DNA from: Corynebacterium vitaeruminis DSM 20294
Lineage (GTDB): Bacteria; Actinomycetota; Actinomycetes; Mycobacteriales; Mycobacteriaceae
NCBI RefSeq assembly: GCF_000550805.1
Contig: NZ_CP004353.1
Span: 868,001 to 932,000, forward strand
DNA length: 64,000 nucleotides
Reading direction: 5' to 3'
Shown here: one piece after another, positions 1 to 10,587 of the stretch
Position numbering within the stretch: position 1 is the stretch's first letter
Layout: the number at the start of each line of letters is the position of its first letter
Program-made: the position numbers and the translations under genes
The notes under the pieces: generated by a model
Told to the model about the DNA's origin: nothing
What the model saw: only the letters and a program-made list of their open reading frames with translations
The model's database searches: none

Positions 1-1290
<1,290 letters not shown>

Positions 1291-1393
1291 ACCAACACAC
1301 ATAATCAAACAAAACAAAAACAAAACAAAAACAACACAACGTATCGCGTTCACTATGCAGTATCCCGCATAACACAAACACCACAAATTAATC

Positions 1394-1512
1394 GTGTCGG
1401 TGGTTATAGCATTGGGGACACGCCCGGTCCCATTCCGAACCCGGAAGCTAAGCCCAACAGCGCTGATGGTACTGCACCCGGGAGGGTGTGGGAGAGTAAG
1501 ACACCGCCGACC
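1394..1512 (+). rRNA. 5S ribosomal RNA
   Basis: A 119-nt segment begins gtgtcggtggttatagc and ends gacaccgccgacc, and its ends pair as the 5S terminal helix. The internal cattccgaacccggaagctaa block is the conserved loop of actinobacterial 5S RNA. It lies ~104 bp behind the 23S gene, as in a standard 16S-23S-5S operon. Confidence 0.96.
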
Positions 1513-1530
1513 AAAAACTCAAAAAAACCA

Positions 1531-1560
1531 AGGCCCCTAGACACAACAGTCCAGGGGCCT
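1531..1560 (+). terminator. rRNA operon terminator
   Basis: The arms aggcccct and aggggcct frame a short A-rich loop, preceded by an A-run and followed by t-rich sequence. It sits 19 bp after the 5S gene and before the convergent aminotransferase gene, whose message it may also end. Confidence 0.8.
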
Positions 1561-1600
1561 TCAACGCGTTTAAAGGCAAGGGCCGCCAGCTAGACGGGAG

Positions 1601-2770
1601 TCAGTCGGCCAGCCGCTGTAGACGTCGACAAGCCTCCTGCAACGTCGCATCCTTCTTGCAGAACGCGAAGCGCACCTTCGTGCGCCAGTACTCCTTGTGG
1701 TCGCAGAAGACCGACAGGGGGATCGCGGCGACTCCGACGTGCTCGATGAGGTAATTACAAAAGGCGATGTCGTCCTCGAAACCGGCGGGGATGTCGGCGA
1801 CGAGATAGTAGGTGCCGTCGCTGTCGTACACGTGCAGGCCGGCCGCGCGCAGCGTCGAGGCCAGCAGCTCCTTCTTGGCGGCAAGCCCCGCGGCCATGTC
1901 GCGAACCCACGGCAGCTCGGTGTCCAGGGCATCGGCCACGGCGGGCTGGAAGGGCGCGGCGCCGACGTAGCTCATGAACTGCTTGACGCGCTGGACCTCG
2001 TCGATGAGTGCCGATGATCCCACGGCCCAGCCCGTCTTCCATCCGGTGGCGTTGAAGCTCTTCGCGGCGCTGGAGACCGAGACGGTGCGTTCCCACATGC
2101 CGGGAAGCGAGGCCACGTGCGTGTGCGCGGCGGGCGGGAAGGTGAGGTGCTCGTACACCTCGTCGGAGACGACTAGCAGGTCGTGCGCGATTGCGATGCG
2201 GGCGAACTCCTCGACCACCTCGCGCGCGAAGACCGCGCCGGTGGGGTTGTGCGGGGAGTTGAGAATGACAAGTTTCGTGCGCGGGCCGATGGCCGCCTCG
2301 AACGCGGCGAGATCGAGCGTCCACGTGTTGCCCGTCGGCGCCAGCGACACCGGGCGGCGCACCCCGCCGGCGAGCGAGACGGCCGCCGCGTAGGAGTCGA
2401 AGTAGGGCTCGAACAAGATCACCTCGTCGCCGGGCTCGACGAAGGCCTGCACCGCCGCCGTGATCGCCTCCGTCGCGCCGACGGTGATGAGCACCTCCCG
2501 GTCCGGGTCGATGTCCATGCCGTAGATCGCCTGGTGGCGGGCGACCGCGTCGCGCAGGACCTTCATGCCCTTGCCCGGCGGGTACTGGTTGTTGCCGCCC
2601 GCGATCTCTCGCTGGGCGCGCGCCAGCATCGAGGCGGGCCCGTCCGTGTCGGGGAACCCCTGGCCCAGGTTGATCGCGCCGAGCTCCGCGGCCCGCGCGG
2701 ACATCGTGGCGAAGATAGTCTCCCCGTATTCCTGCATGCGGCTAACGCCTAAGTTGTTCACCCGATCCAT
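1601..2770 (-). CDS. PLP-dependent class I/II aminotransferase (DapC/YbdL-like)
   Basis: A 389-aa cytosolic fold-type I aminotransferase. Visible motifs are NLGQGFPDTDGP (34-45), typical of the kynurenine/methionine aminotransferase and actinobacterial DapC subgroup, NSPHNPTG near 171-178, the aspartate of SDEVYEHL (203), and the PLP lysine in SAAKSFNATGWK (K237). The ATG at 2770 gives a normal N-terminus; an in-frame ATG at 2737 is a weaker alternative and an upstream open frame to 3028 is shadow. It is divergent from the GNAT gene with only 52 bp between starts. In M. tuberculosis the dapC gene (N-succinyldiaminopimelate aminotransferase, Rv0858c) sits in the same place next to the XPB helicase gene. 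That supports a DapC-like role, but the substrate cannot be read from the sequence. Confidence 0.9.
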   Translation of the reverse strand: MDRVNNLGVSRMQEYGETIFATMSARAAELGAINLGQGFPDTDGPASMLARAQREIAGGNNQYPPGKGMKVLRDAVARHQAIYGMDIDPDREVLITVGATEAITAAVQAFVEPGDEVILFEPYFDSYAAAVSLAGGVRRPVSLAPTGNTWTLDLAAFEAAIGPRTKLVILNSPHNPTGAVFAREVVEEFARIAIAHDLLVVSDEVYEHLTFPPAAHTHVASLPGMWERTVSVSSAAKSFNATGWKTGWAVGSSALIDEVQRVKQFMSYVGAAPFQPAVADALDTELPWVRDMAAGLAAKKELLASTLRAAGLHVYDSDGTYYLVADIPAGFEDDIAFCNYLIEHVGVAAIPLSVFCDHKEYWRTKVRFAFCKKDATLQEACRRLQRLAD

Positions 2771-2822
2771 GGTAGTCGCAGGCCCTCGCCCGCCCGGTCC
2801 TAGCGCGGCTAGTCTTGAGGGT

Positions 2823-3920
2823 ATGAAGTCGACGCAGATCATCCGGGTGACCCCGCCGCACCTGCCCGCCAACACCGACCCTTCGGACGTGGTCCTCAGC
2901 CAGGTCTTCAACGCCAACCTCGCCTCCCAGGAGGCTTCCGGCACGGCGGATGCCGCCGTCTCCGTCGAGCGGACGCTGCACGGCCTGCGCCCCGGCCCCC
3001 AGTCGGAGCCGCACATGTTTGCGCTCATCGCCCGCGAGCCGGGGGAGACGGAGGACTACCTCGATGTCCCCGCCCAGAGCGACGACCGCAACTTCGACTA
3101 CCTGGGCTACCTCACGGTGACGCTGCCGCTGCGGGAGAACACCGACACCGCGGAGGTCGCGGTCACCCTCGACGCCGGCCTCGCGCCGCTGCCGGGGGAG
3201 GAGCTTTCGCCCGAGGCGGTCAAGGCACTTAGGCGGCTCTACCAGCTTGCCGCCGACGTCGCCCGCGAGCACGGGCGCGGCACCCTGCAGGCGGGGCTTA
3301 TGACCTCGCCGAGCATCGGCGTGGACGGCGATCCGCGGGTGCGGCTCATGCGCGAGCTCGGCTTCGAGCTGGCCTACCAGGGTGGAGAGTACCTCGTCGA
3401 GCTGGGCGAGCTTCCCGCGGCGCCGCTCCCGGAGGGGATCGCGGCGACCGCCTTCGAGGGCGTCTCGCCGCCGGAACCGCTCGTCGACGGCTTCCTCGAG
3501 CTCCTGCGGATCGCCTCCACGGACGTCCCGCACGGCAGCCTGCGCGCGGAACCCGCCAACTGGTCGCGCGAGCGGCTCGCGGAGGTCGCGGCGCACTCCG
3601 CCCGTCTCGGCTCGCAGCTAGTCAATGTCGTGCTTTTCGACGCCTACGGCCCCGTCGGCTTCTCCTACGCCTCGCGCCACCCCGGGTCCAACCCAGCGGT
3701 CGCGGAGCAGGATCTCACGGTCATCCACCCCCGCGCCCGCCGCCAGGGGCTGGGCACCGCGATCAAGGCGATCCTGTGGCGGGAGCTTCGAGCCCGCCAC
3801 CCGGAGGTGAAGCGCGTGTGCACGTTCGTCTCCGACGACAACGCCGCCATGCGCGCCATCAACGCGAAGCTGGGTGCCACGCTCACCGCGATCGAGACGG
3901 TGTGGCAGAAGCGGGTATGA
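2823..3920 (+). CDS. GNAT family N-acetyltransferase
   Basis: A 365-aa protein. The C-terminal ~140 residues carry a recognisable GNAT domain: the acetyl-CoA pyrophosphate-binding signature is RRQGLGTAIKAIL, followed by the ordinary GNAT tail with SDDNAAMRAINAKLGA. The N-terminal ~200 residues look like a second, degenerate GNAT-like half, an arrangement also seen in mycothiol synthase-like proteins. The mapped ATG lies 52 bp from the divergent aminotransferase start; the longer open frame upstream lies antisense to that gene. Substrate unknown. A strong hairpin immediately follows the stop. Confidence 0.85.
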   Translation: MKSTQIIRVTPPHLPANTDPSDVVLSQVFNANLASQEASGTADAAVSVERTLHGLRPGPQSEPHMFALIAREPGETEDYLDVPAQSDDRNFDYLGYLTVTLPLRENTDTAEVAVTLDAGLAPLPGEELSPEAVKALRRLYQLAADVAREHGRGTLQAGLMTSPSIGVDGDPRVRLMRELGFELAYQGGEYLVELGELPAAPLPEGIAATAFEGVSPPEPLVDGFLELLRIASTDVPHGSLRAEPANWSRERLAEVAAHSARLGSQLVNVVLFDAYGPVGFSYASRHPGSNPAVAEQDLTVIHPRARRQGLGTAIKAILWRELRARHPEVKRVCTFVSDDNAAMRAINAKLGATLTAIETVWQKRV

Positions 3921-3922
3921 AA

Positions 3923-3944
3923 AAACCGGCCCTGGGGCCGGTTT
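3923..3944. terminator. Bidirectional terminator
   Basis: The arms aaaccggcc and ggccggttt are a perfect 9-bp stem with a 4-base loop and A/T tracts on both sides. It lies between the converging GNAT and DUF3239 genes and can serve both. Confidence 0.85.
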
Positions 3945-3949
3945 CTCGC

Positions 3950-4588
3950 TTAGAGGGGGAGGAGGTCGTAGCGGGTCGTCGCGACGTCGTCGACCTTGTC
4001 GATGTTCTTCTCCAGCAGCGCCCAGAGGTCCGCGGGGATCTCCTTCTCGGCGCGCGCCACGGTGGCCTTGTCCGGGGTGCCCCAGGCGATCGGCATGGGG
4101 GAGATCTGGTCCCACGTGGTTTGCGCGTGGGTGGAGCGGCGCCCGGTCACGGCGACGGCCGGGACGCGCTCGCCGACCTTTCGCTCGTGGCCCTCGAGCC
4201 GGGTGATGGTGCGCGTGGCCAGCCCGTAGCTGGGTGCCGCGGTCGGGTCGACGTTCATGTTCACCAGCGCCATGACGGTGAGGTCGCGCGGGTTGACCTT
4301 GGCGATGACGGCAGGGACCAGCTCGTAGGTGCCGTACAGCTTCGCGGCGTCGCCGACCTGCTGGGGGATGACAAAGATCAGCGCGAGGCTGACCAGCGCC
4401 ATGACGCCGAAGACCGCCAGCACGATCCAGCCGAGGCCACCGCCCACGAAGAGGTAGACGCTCACGCCGATCGCGAGCTGGACGAGCGCGAAGAGCAGCG
4501 CGGACAGCTGCAGGCGGCGGGTGTCCTTGAGCAGCTCGTTGTGCTTCTTGGCGTACTCCTCATCGACCGAGAAGTTAAATACTGGCAT
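3950..4588 (-). CDS. DUF3239 domain membrane protein
   Basis: 212 aa. After a charged N-terminus two hydrophobic segments (about 28-50 and 53-75) form a membrane hairpin. The remainder is a soluble domain rich in short beta stretches, ending in RYDLLPL. I recognise the family as the corynebacterial DUF3239 (moderate certainty); function unknown. It is a stand-alone gene converging on the GNAT gene and transcribed in the same direction as the helicase gene to its right, with about 50 bp in between. Confidence 0.75.
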   Translation of the reverse strand: MPVFNFSVDEEYAKKHNELLKDTRRLQLSALLFALVQLAIGVSVYLFVGGGLGWIVLAVFGVMALVSLALIFVIPQQVGDAAKLYGTYELVPAVIAKVNPRDLTVMALVNMNVDPTAAPSYGLATRTITRLEGHERKVGERVPAVAVTGRRSTHAQTTWDQISPMPIAWGTPDKATVARAEKEIPADLWALLEKNIDKVDDVATTRYDLLPL

Positions 4589-4639
4589 GGGGTGCTCGAC
4601 AATCTCTAGTAACGGGCGATTCTAGCCCTCACAGTATAT

Positions 4640-6313
4640 CTAGCCGGTGATCGTCGGAAGCATGAGGGCGAGGTCGTCCGCGTCGAGGATTCGGTAGGCG
4701 TAGCCCTGCTCCGCGAGGAAGCGCTGGCGGTGGGCGGCGAACTCGGCGTCGATGCTGTCCCTGCTCACGATCGAGTAGAAGTAGGCGGTGTTCCCGTCGG
4801 CCTTGGGGCGCAGCAGGCGCCCTAGGCGCTGGGCTTCCTCCTGGCGGGAGCCGAAGGTGCCCGAGACCTGGATCGCCACCGCCGCCTCCGGCAGGTCGAT
4901 GGAGAAGTTCGCGACCTTGGAGACCACGAGGGTCGATAGCTCGCCGCGCCGAAAGGCGTCGAAAAGCTGCTCGCGCTTCTTCGTCGACGTCTTGCCGTCG
5001 ACAATGGGGACGTCGAGCTCGCGGCCGATCTCCTCGAGCTGCTCGAGGTACGCGCCGATGACCAGCGTGGGCTGGCCCGCGTGGTGGGACAGGATCCTGC
5101 GCAGCGGTGCCAGCTTCGTCTGGGCGCAGGCGGCGATCCGGTAGCGCTCCTTCGACTCCGCGGTGGCGTAGATCATGCGCTCGGTCTCGTCCATCGTGGT
5201 GCGCACCTCGATGCACTCGGCGGTGGCGATGAAGCCCGCCAGCTCCAGGTCCTTCCACGGGGCGTCGTAGCGCTTCGGGCCGATGAGGGAGAAGACGTCG
5301 CCCTCGCGGCCGTCCTCGCGCACGAGCGTGGCCGTCAGCCCCAGCCGGCGCCGGGACTGCAGGTCGGAGGTCATGCGGAACACCGGCGCGGGCAGCAGGT
5401 GCACCTCGTCGTAGATGATCAGCCCCCAGTCGCGGGAGTCGAATAGCTCGAGCGCGCGGTACTCGCCCTTGGTCTTGCGCGTGACCACCTGGTAGGTGGC
5501 GATGGTCACCGGGCGGATCTCCTTCTTCTCGCCGGAGTACTCGCCGATCTCGCCCTCGGTCAGCGTGGTGCGCCGCAGCAGCTCGTCGCGCCACTGCCGC
5601 CCGGCGACCGTGTTGGTGACCAGTATCAGCGTGGTGGCCTGTGCCTTGGCCATCGCCGCCGCGCCCACCATGGTCTTGCCCGCGCCGCACGGGAGCACGA
5701 CCACGCCCGAGCCACCCTCCCAGAAGGACTCGGCGGCCAGCTCCTGGTAGTCGCGCAGGCTCCACTGCTCGTGCTCGGTGGACAACGCGATGGGATGCGC
5801 CTCGCCGTCGACGTAGCCCGCGAGGTCCTCGGCGGGCCAGCCGACCTTGAGCAGCTCCTGCTTGAGCCGGCCGCGCTCGGAGGGGTGGACCACGATGGTT
5901 TCGGCGTCGATCTGCGCGCCGAGCATGGGGGCGATCTTCTTGTGCCGCTTGAGCTCCTCCAGGATCGCCGGCTCCTGGCTCTCCAGGATCAGCCCGTGGG
6001 CCGGGTGCCTGTGCAGCCGCACGCGACCGTAGCGGGACATGGTCTCGGCGACGTCGATGAGCAGCGGCTGCGGCACGGGGAAGCGGGAGTAGCGCTCGAG
6101 CACGTCGACGACCTGTTCCGCATCGTGGCCCGCTGCCCGCGCGTTCCACAGCGCCAGCGGGGTAATGCGGTAGGTGTGCACGTGCTCCGGGGCGCGCTCG
6201 AGCTCCGCGAACGGTGCCAGCGCCGCGCGCGCCTCGGCCGCCTGCTCGTGGTCGGTCTCAAGAAGCACGGTCTTGTCCGATTGCACGATGAGCGGTCCGC
6301 CGAAGGCTGCCAT
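4640..6313 (-). CDS. DNA repair helicase XPB (ERCC3-like)
   Basis: 557-aa superfamily 2 helicase. An N-terminal XPB-type domain (~1-170) precedes the motor. Walker A is LPCGAGKT (~207-214), motif II is DEVH (302-305), motif III contains GLTATL, and motif VI is QRLGRLLRPK near the C-terminus. The ATG at 6313 is preceded by gggagag; the open frame to 6364 is an extension without support. The family acts as a 3'-5' DNA helicase in repair; the M. tuberculosis counterpart is Rv0861c. The gene for a helicase-associated protein lies 35 bp upstream on the same strand, so the two are probably co-transcribed. Confidence 0.93.
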   Translation of the reverse strand: MAAFGGPLIVQSDKTVLLETDHEQAAEARAALAPFAELERAPEHVHTYRITPLALWNARAAGHDAEQVVDVLERYSRFPVPQPLLIDVAETMSRYGRVRLHRHPAHGLILESQEPAILEELKRHKKIAPMLGAQIDAETIVVHPSERGRLKQELLKVGWPAEDLAGYVDGEAHPIALSTEHEQWSLRDYQELAAESFWEGGSGVVVLPCGAGKTMVGAAAMAKAQATTLILVTNTVAGRQWRDELLRRTTLTEGEIGEYSGEKKEIRPVTIATYQVVTRKTKGEYRALELFDSRDWGLIIYDEVHLLPAPVFRMTSDLQSRRRLGLTATLVREDGREGDVFSLIGPKRYDAPWKDLELAGFIATAECIEVRTTMDETERMIYATAESKERYRIAACAQTKLAPLRRILSHHAGQPTLVIGAYLEQLEEIGRELDVPIVDGKTSTKKREQLFDAFRRGELSTLVVSKVANFSIDLPEAAVAIQVSGTFGSRQEEAQRLGRLLRPKADGNTAYFYSIVSRDSIDAEFAAHRQRFLAEQGYAYRILDADDLALMLPTITG

Positions 6314-6348
6314 TGGTCTCTCCCTAAAACAGTTCCAAAAGAGCCATT

Positions 6349-8628
6349 CTAGATCACGGCGCACTCGGTCACGGAGTGCAGCTGGAACACCACGGGCGCG
6401 CCGGTTTCCAGGTCCGCGGCCGAGACCTGCCCGCCGGTCACTGCGATGGGCGTGATCCGCGCGTAGTGCCGGAGCCCCTCGCGGTCGACGTAGCCCACCT
6501 TCAGCGAGCGCCGCTTGCGGATGGCGTCGGTAAACACGTGCCGGTAGTCGGTTGCTTCTTCGCTTGTCGACGCGTCACCGTCGGCGCGCCTGATCGCCGC
6601 GAGCGCGGACGCCACCAGCTGCGGGGTGCTGCGCTGGGTCGGGGCGGCGGGGGCCTTGTAGGAAAGCCGGGCCGCGGGCGGGCGGACGTCGATGCTCGCG
6701 CCGGTTGCGTCCTCGGCGCTGGGGTGGAAGCCCGCCTCGCGAAGCGCATCGAGCACGCGCCCGAGCGGGGCCTGGGCGATCGCGACGGTCGGTGCGATGG
6801 CGCGCAGCGCGACCGAGGCGGCCTGGGGCGTGGAGCAGGCCTCGGCGAGCAGGGCCTCGTCCTCGCAGCGGATGTAGCTCATGGCTGGCCCACCGCGCAG
6901 GGTCCCGTGGCGTCGGGAAGCGTCCGCGATGAGGTAGCGCACCGTCTGGGGCAGCTCGCCGAGCACGTGGGAGCCGAAGAAGTCGAGGAGGTCCTTCTCG
7001 CTGCGGCCGGCGTCGAGCGCCCGGGAGATGGAGGCGTCGGTGAGCCGGAAGACGGAGGCCAAGCCCGCGGACTCGACCTCGGCGGCCAGCCCCATCATGA
7101 CCTGCATGTCGCGCGGCAGGGGGCCGGGCGCGAGCACGGTGAGGTCGGCCTGGAAGATGAGCTGGTCGACCGTGGGCGGGGTGAGGCCCTCGGTGAGCGC
7201 GAGCAGCTCTGGGGAGGGCTGGGCGCCGTCGGCGGAGGCCAGCGCCGCCTCGAGGATCGGGGTGGAGTGGACGCCCACGATCGCGCCGACGAATCTGGCC
7301 TCGTCGATGAGCTGCTCGTAGGTGGCAGCGCCCAGCCGGGAGGCCTGCAGCGGCGCGTCGAAGCCGACCTGCTGGCGAAGGATCCCGGCGTCGGCGGAGG
7401 TGAGCGCCGCGAGGCGGGAGAGCAGGAGCCGGCGCACGCCCGGCAAGCCCTCGCTGAAGGTGCCCGGGTGCAGGACGTGCATGGCCTTGCCCTTGTCGTC
7501 GGGCTCGCCGACCAGCCACGGGCGCATGGTGGCCTTGGCCATCCAGAAGTGGAGCAGCCACGCCCACTGCGCGGACAGGGGCGCCGCGGACCACTCGTCC
7601 ACGAGCGTGGTGGGGCACAGGTAGTCGTCGTAGTCGTCGGCTTCGGGGAGCGGATCGGGCACGCCCGTGGACAGCAGCCCGGCGGCCAGCCCGAGGCCGA
7701 CGAGCCGCGCGAGCTCCGCCTCGGTGCAGCCCAGGTCGCGGGCGAGGTTCGTGGTCGTGCGAACGCCCAGGACCCGGTCCTTGAGCAGCGCCGCCGGGGC
7801 GGCCTCGAGGCGCTCGATGAGCCCGCGCATGAGCCGCACCATCTCCAGGCCCGTGCCCGCCGCGGCCTCGGCGAGCCCGGACGGTGCGGACTCGGGCGCC
7901 TCGCGGTGCGGCGGGAGCAGCGGAAGCGGCGCAGGGTGGCGGCCGGAGAGGGCGTCGCGGACGCCGGCGGGCAGCCGGACGGAGTTCTCGCCGGTGCGGA
8001 TGAGCACGCCCTCGGCGATGAGCCGGGGGATGGGCCGGGTGGGGTCGGCGTCGAGCGCGGCGTCCTTGGTGATGCCGTGCCCGCCGGAGCGCATGAGCGT
8101 CTCGACGATCCTCCGGGAGCGCTCGTCGAGGCCGTCCACGAGCGCGCGGGCCTGGTCCGGGGTGTAGGCGGGCTCGTCGGGAAGCACCCGCAGCCCCTGC
8201 GGGAAGAGGTCGACGAGGTGTTCCACGCACGCGTAGCCACCCTCGACGGGAAACGCGAGGGCAAGCGCTTGAAGGTGCGCGAGCGCCTCGTCGACCTGCG
8301 TCTTGAGCCCCGCCGTGGGGTAGCCGTGGGCCTTGGCGATCCGCCGCAGTTCGCGCACGATTTCGGGGGAATCCAGAGGTTCGAGGCCACCCCCGCGGGA
8401 CTCGAGCAGCTCGACGATGGCGACCTCGAGCGCGTTGAGCTGGCGTGCGGCCTCGAACAGCGAACCCTTGAGCTGTAAACGCACAGCTAGGGGCCTAATT
8501 CCGGGCGGGAGGGGGTGCAGCGCGTCCCACCTGTTTTCTAGCACTTCCCGCAGGGCGTCATCGTCGAGACCGGCGAGCCAGCGGCGGAAGAGTTCCGGCC
8601 GATTTGTCAGGGTGGGGGCGTTTGTCAT
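6349..8628 (-). CDS. Helicase-associated domain protein (XPB partner, Rv0862c-like)
   Basis: 759 aa. The N-terminal ~500 residues are alpha-helical and Leu/Ala rich, resembling winged-helix repeats. The C-terminal ~350 residues match the helicase C-terminal/XPB-associated domain (for example LTVLAPGPLPRDM, a tract common in this family). There is no Walker A, so it is not itself a motor. The ATG at 8628 was chosen; the frame runs open to 8859 over the divergent small gene, which is implausible. It lies upstream of the XPB gene with a 35-bp gap, as Rv0862c does in M. tuberculosis, so it probably acts with that helicase. Exact role unknown. Confidence 0.82.
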   Translation of the reverse strand: MTNAPTLTNRPELFRRWLAGLDDDALREVLENRWDALHPLPPGIRPLAVRLQLKGSLFEAARQLNALEVAIVELLESRGGGLEPLDSPEIVRELRRIAKAHGYPTAGLKTQVDEALAHLQALALAFPVEGGYACVEHLVDLFPQGLRVLPDEPAYTPDQARALVDGLDERSRRIVETLMRSGGHGITKDAALDADPTRPIPRLIAEGVLIRTGENSVRLPAGVRDALSGRHPAPLPLLPPHREAPESAPSGLAEAAAGTGLEMVRLMRGLIERLEAAPAALLKDRVLGVRTTTNLARDLGCTEAELARLVGLGLAAGLLSTGVPDPLPEADDYDDYLCPTTLVDEWSAAPLSAQWAWLLHFWMAKATMRPWLVGEPDDKGKAMHVLHPGTFSEGLPGVRRLLLSRLAALTSADAGILRQQVGFDAPLQASRLGAATYEQLIDEARFVGAIVGVHSTPILEAALASADGAQPSPELLALTEGLTPPTVDQLIFQADLTVLAPGPLPRDMQVMMGLAAEVESAGLASVFRLTDASISRALDAGRSEKDLLDFFGSHVLGELPQTVRYLIADASRRHGTLRGGPAMSYIRCEDEALLAEACSTPQAASVALRAIAPTVAIAQAPLGRVLDALREAGFHPSAEDATGASIDVRPPAARLSYKAPAAPTQRSTPQLVASALAAIRRADGDASTSEEATDYRHVFTDAIRKRRSLKVGYVDREGLRHYARITPIAVTGGQVSAADLETGAPVVFQLHSVTECAVI

Positions 8629-8694
8629 GATGGCATCTAATATTAGTGCTAGTTCAGGTGACTTTTGGTGCCGAGAAATGAAAGAATAGGGCTT

Positions 8695-8883
8695 ATGTCG
8701 AACATCGAGAAAAAAGGTTATGTTGATCCGGGCTGGCCGACTCACGTCCCAGGCGATGGCCACGCCGTTACCGAGTTGATCGCTAAGGTTGCTGGCGCAA
8801 ACAGCCCGTACGGCGACATCGAGTTCCCCGTCCCGGCCGAGGAGCTCGGCTACGTGCACCCCTACACGCGCATCAACAAGTAG
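8695..8883 (+). CDS. Small conserved actinobacterial protein (Rv0863-like position)
   Basis: 62 aa with no signal peptide or membrane segment. It opens MSNIEKKGYVDPGW and ends in a Pro/Glu/Tyr-rich tail, EELGYVHPYTRINK. It is divergent from the helicase-associated gene with 66 bp between starts, as Rv0863 is in M. tuberculosis, and is closed by a strong terminator. The start is the ATG at 8695; an ATG at 8665 would overlap promoter DNA. Function unknown. Confidence 0.75.
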   Translation: MSNIEKKGYVDPGWPTHVPGDGHAVTELIAKVAGANSPYGDIEFPVPAEELGYVHPYTRINK

Positions 8884-8898
8884 GTTCGCTTAAAACAT

Positions 8899-8934
8899 AA
8901 AGGAGGCGCCCAGCGAAAGCTGGGCGCCTCCTTT
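8899..8934. terminator. Bidirectional terminator
   Basis: A perfect 16-bp stem (aaaggaggcgcccagc with its complement) around a gaaa tetraloop. It separates the 62-aa gene from the converging symporter gene and has A and T tracts on both sides. Confidence 0.92.
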
Positions 8935-8942
8935 CGTTCGTC

Positions 8943-8963
8943 GCCGTAGGCGTCGGAAAGCGA
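8943..8963 (-). repeat. Copy of a dispersed short repeat (core CGCTTGTCGACGCC)
   Basis: Reads gccgtaggcgtcggaaagcga on the plus strand, a slightly diverged version of the motif also found near 17088, 20217, 24196, 27482, 30224, 40296 and 62228. It sits just after the terminator, close to the symporter stop codon. Confidence 0.5.
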
Positions 8964-8967
8964 GATG

Positions 8968-10587
8968 CTAGTGCTGGACGGCCTTTTCGACACCGACACC
9001 GGTGAGGGAGCGAACCTCCATCTCGGCGGCCTTCAGCGGCAGGTTGTCGGGCTTGCCGATGTAGGTGCCGATGATGCCGAGCAGGAAGCCTGCCGGGATC
9101 GCGATGATGGACGGGTTGGTCAGCGGGAACCAAGCGAAGTCCGCGGACGGGATCATCGAGGTCTCTGCGCCGGAGACGGCGGGGGAGAAGATGATGAGCA
9201 CGATCGAGGTCAGCAGTCCGCCGTAGATGGAGAACAGGGCGCCGGTGGTGTTGAAGCGCTTCCAGTACAGGGAGTACAGGATGGTCGGCAGGTTGGCGGC
9301 GGCCGCGATGCCGAAGGCGAGAGCAACGAGGAAGGCGATGTTCTGGCCCATGGCGCCGATGCCGAGGACGATGGCGAGGATGCCGATGACGACCACGGTC
9401 ATGCGGGAGACGCGGACCTGCTCCTCCTCGGTGGCCTGGCCGTTGCGCAGCACCGAGTTGTAGAGGTCGTGGGCGACGGACGCGGAGGCGGTGATCGCCA
9501 GGCCCGCGACGACGGCGAGGATGGTGGCGAACGCGATGGCGGAGATGATGGCCATGAAGATGGTGCCGCCGACCTCGGCCGCGAGCAGGAGGACCGCGGA
9601 GTTCACGCCGCCCGGGGCGGCCGTGATGGTGTCCGGGCCGACGAGCGCGGCGGCGCCGTAACCCATGACCACGGTGAGCAGGAAGAAGAGCGCGACGATG
9701 CCGATGGTCCAGGTCACCGAGCGGCGAGCCTCGCGGGCGGTGGGCACGGTGTAGAAGCGCATGAGCACGTGCGGCAGGCCGGAGGTGCCGAAGACGAGCG
9801 CCATGCCGAGCGAGATGAAGTCGAGCTTGGTGAGGGTGTTCTTGCCGTACTTCAGGCCGGGGCCCAGGATGGCCTCGCCCTTCGGGTGGTTGGCGACGGC
9901 AGCCTCGAGCACGGCGTTGAAGCCGCCCTTGAGGGCGAAGAAGGTCAGCAGCGCGATGACGATGGATCCACCGACCAGGAGGACGGCCTTGATCATCTGG
10001 ACGTAGGTGGTGCCCTTCATACCGCCGAGCAGCACGTAGATGATCATGAGCACGCCCACGATAGCGACGACGATGTTCTGGGCCATCTTGCCCTCGATGC
10101 CCAGCAGGAGCGCGACGAGTCCGCCGGCGCCGGCCATCTGGGAGATGAGGTAGAACAGGGAGATCGTCAGGGTGGAGATGGCCGCCGCGGTGCGCACCGG
10201 GCGCTGGTTGAGGCGGAAGGAGAGCACGTCGGCCATGGTGAAGCGGCCGGTGTTGCGCAGCGGCTCGGCGACGAGGACGAGCGCCACGAGCAGGGCGATG
10301 AGGAAGCCGACGGAGTAGAGGAAACCGTCGTAGCCGGAGATGGCGATGGCGCCGGTGACGCCGAGGAAGGCCGCGGCGGACAGGTAGTCGCCGGAGATGG
10401 CCAGGCCGTTCTGCCAGCCGGAGAAGGAGGCGCCGCCGGTGTAGAAGTCGGAGCCCTTCTGGGAGGTCTGGCGGGTCGCGCGGACCACGATGGTCAGCGT
10501 CGCGATGATGAAGAGGACGAAGATGGAGATGTTGAGGATCGGGTTGCCCGTATCAACCTTCTCGGCTGCGAGGAGTGCAGTGTTCAT
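8968..10587 (-). CDS. Solute:sodium symporter (SSS family, MctC/ActP paralog)
   Basis: 539 aa with about 13 hydrophobic segments. Conserved SSS signatures are SDFYTGG and NGLAISGDYLSAAAFLG near 45-75 and the GGMKGTTYVQM loop. It is a close paralog of the MctC protein encoded at 28350-29996 and shares long blocks with it. The family imports short monocarboxylates such as acetate, propionate or pyruvate with a cation. Its ATG follows the TAA of the DUF485 gene directly (TAAATG), so translation is coupled. The window thus encodes two such pairs; the cargo difference between them is unknown. Confidence 0.9.
   Translation of the reverse strand: MNTALLAAEKVDTGNPILNISIFVLFIIATLTIVVRATRQTSQKGSDFYTGGASFSGWQNGLAISGDYLSAAAFLGVTGAIAISGYDGFLYSVGFLIALLVALVLVAEPLRNTGRFTMADVLSFRLNQRPVRTAAAISTLTISLFYLISQMAGAGGLVALLLGIEGKMAQNIVVAIVGVLMIIYVLLGGMKGTTYVQMIKAVLLVGGSIVIALLTFFALKGGFNAVLEAAVANHPKGEAILGPGLKYGKNTLTKLDFISLGMALVFGTSGLPHVLMRFYTVPTAREARRSVTWTIGIVALFFLLTVVMGYGAAALVGPDTITAAPGGVNSAVLLLAAEVGGTIFMAIISAIAFATILAVVAGLAITASASVAHDLYNSVLRNGQATEEEQVRVSRMTVVVIGILAIVLGIGAMGQNIAFLVALAFGIAAAANLPTILYSLYWKRFNTTGALFSIYGGLLTSIVLIIFSPAVSGAETSMIPSADFAWFPLTNPSIIAIPAGFLLGIIGTYIGKPDNLPLKAAEMEVRSLTGVGVEKAVQH

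Noticed and set aside
6376..8478. 700-codon plus-strand open frame opposite the helicase-associated gene
   Set aside because: An antisense shadow typical of high-GC DNA; its product is Arg/Gly/Val-rich and low in structure, while the minus strand encodes a recognisable protein.
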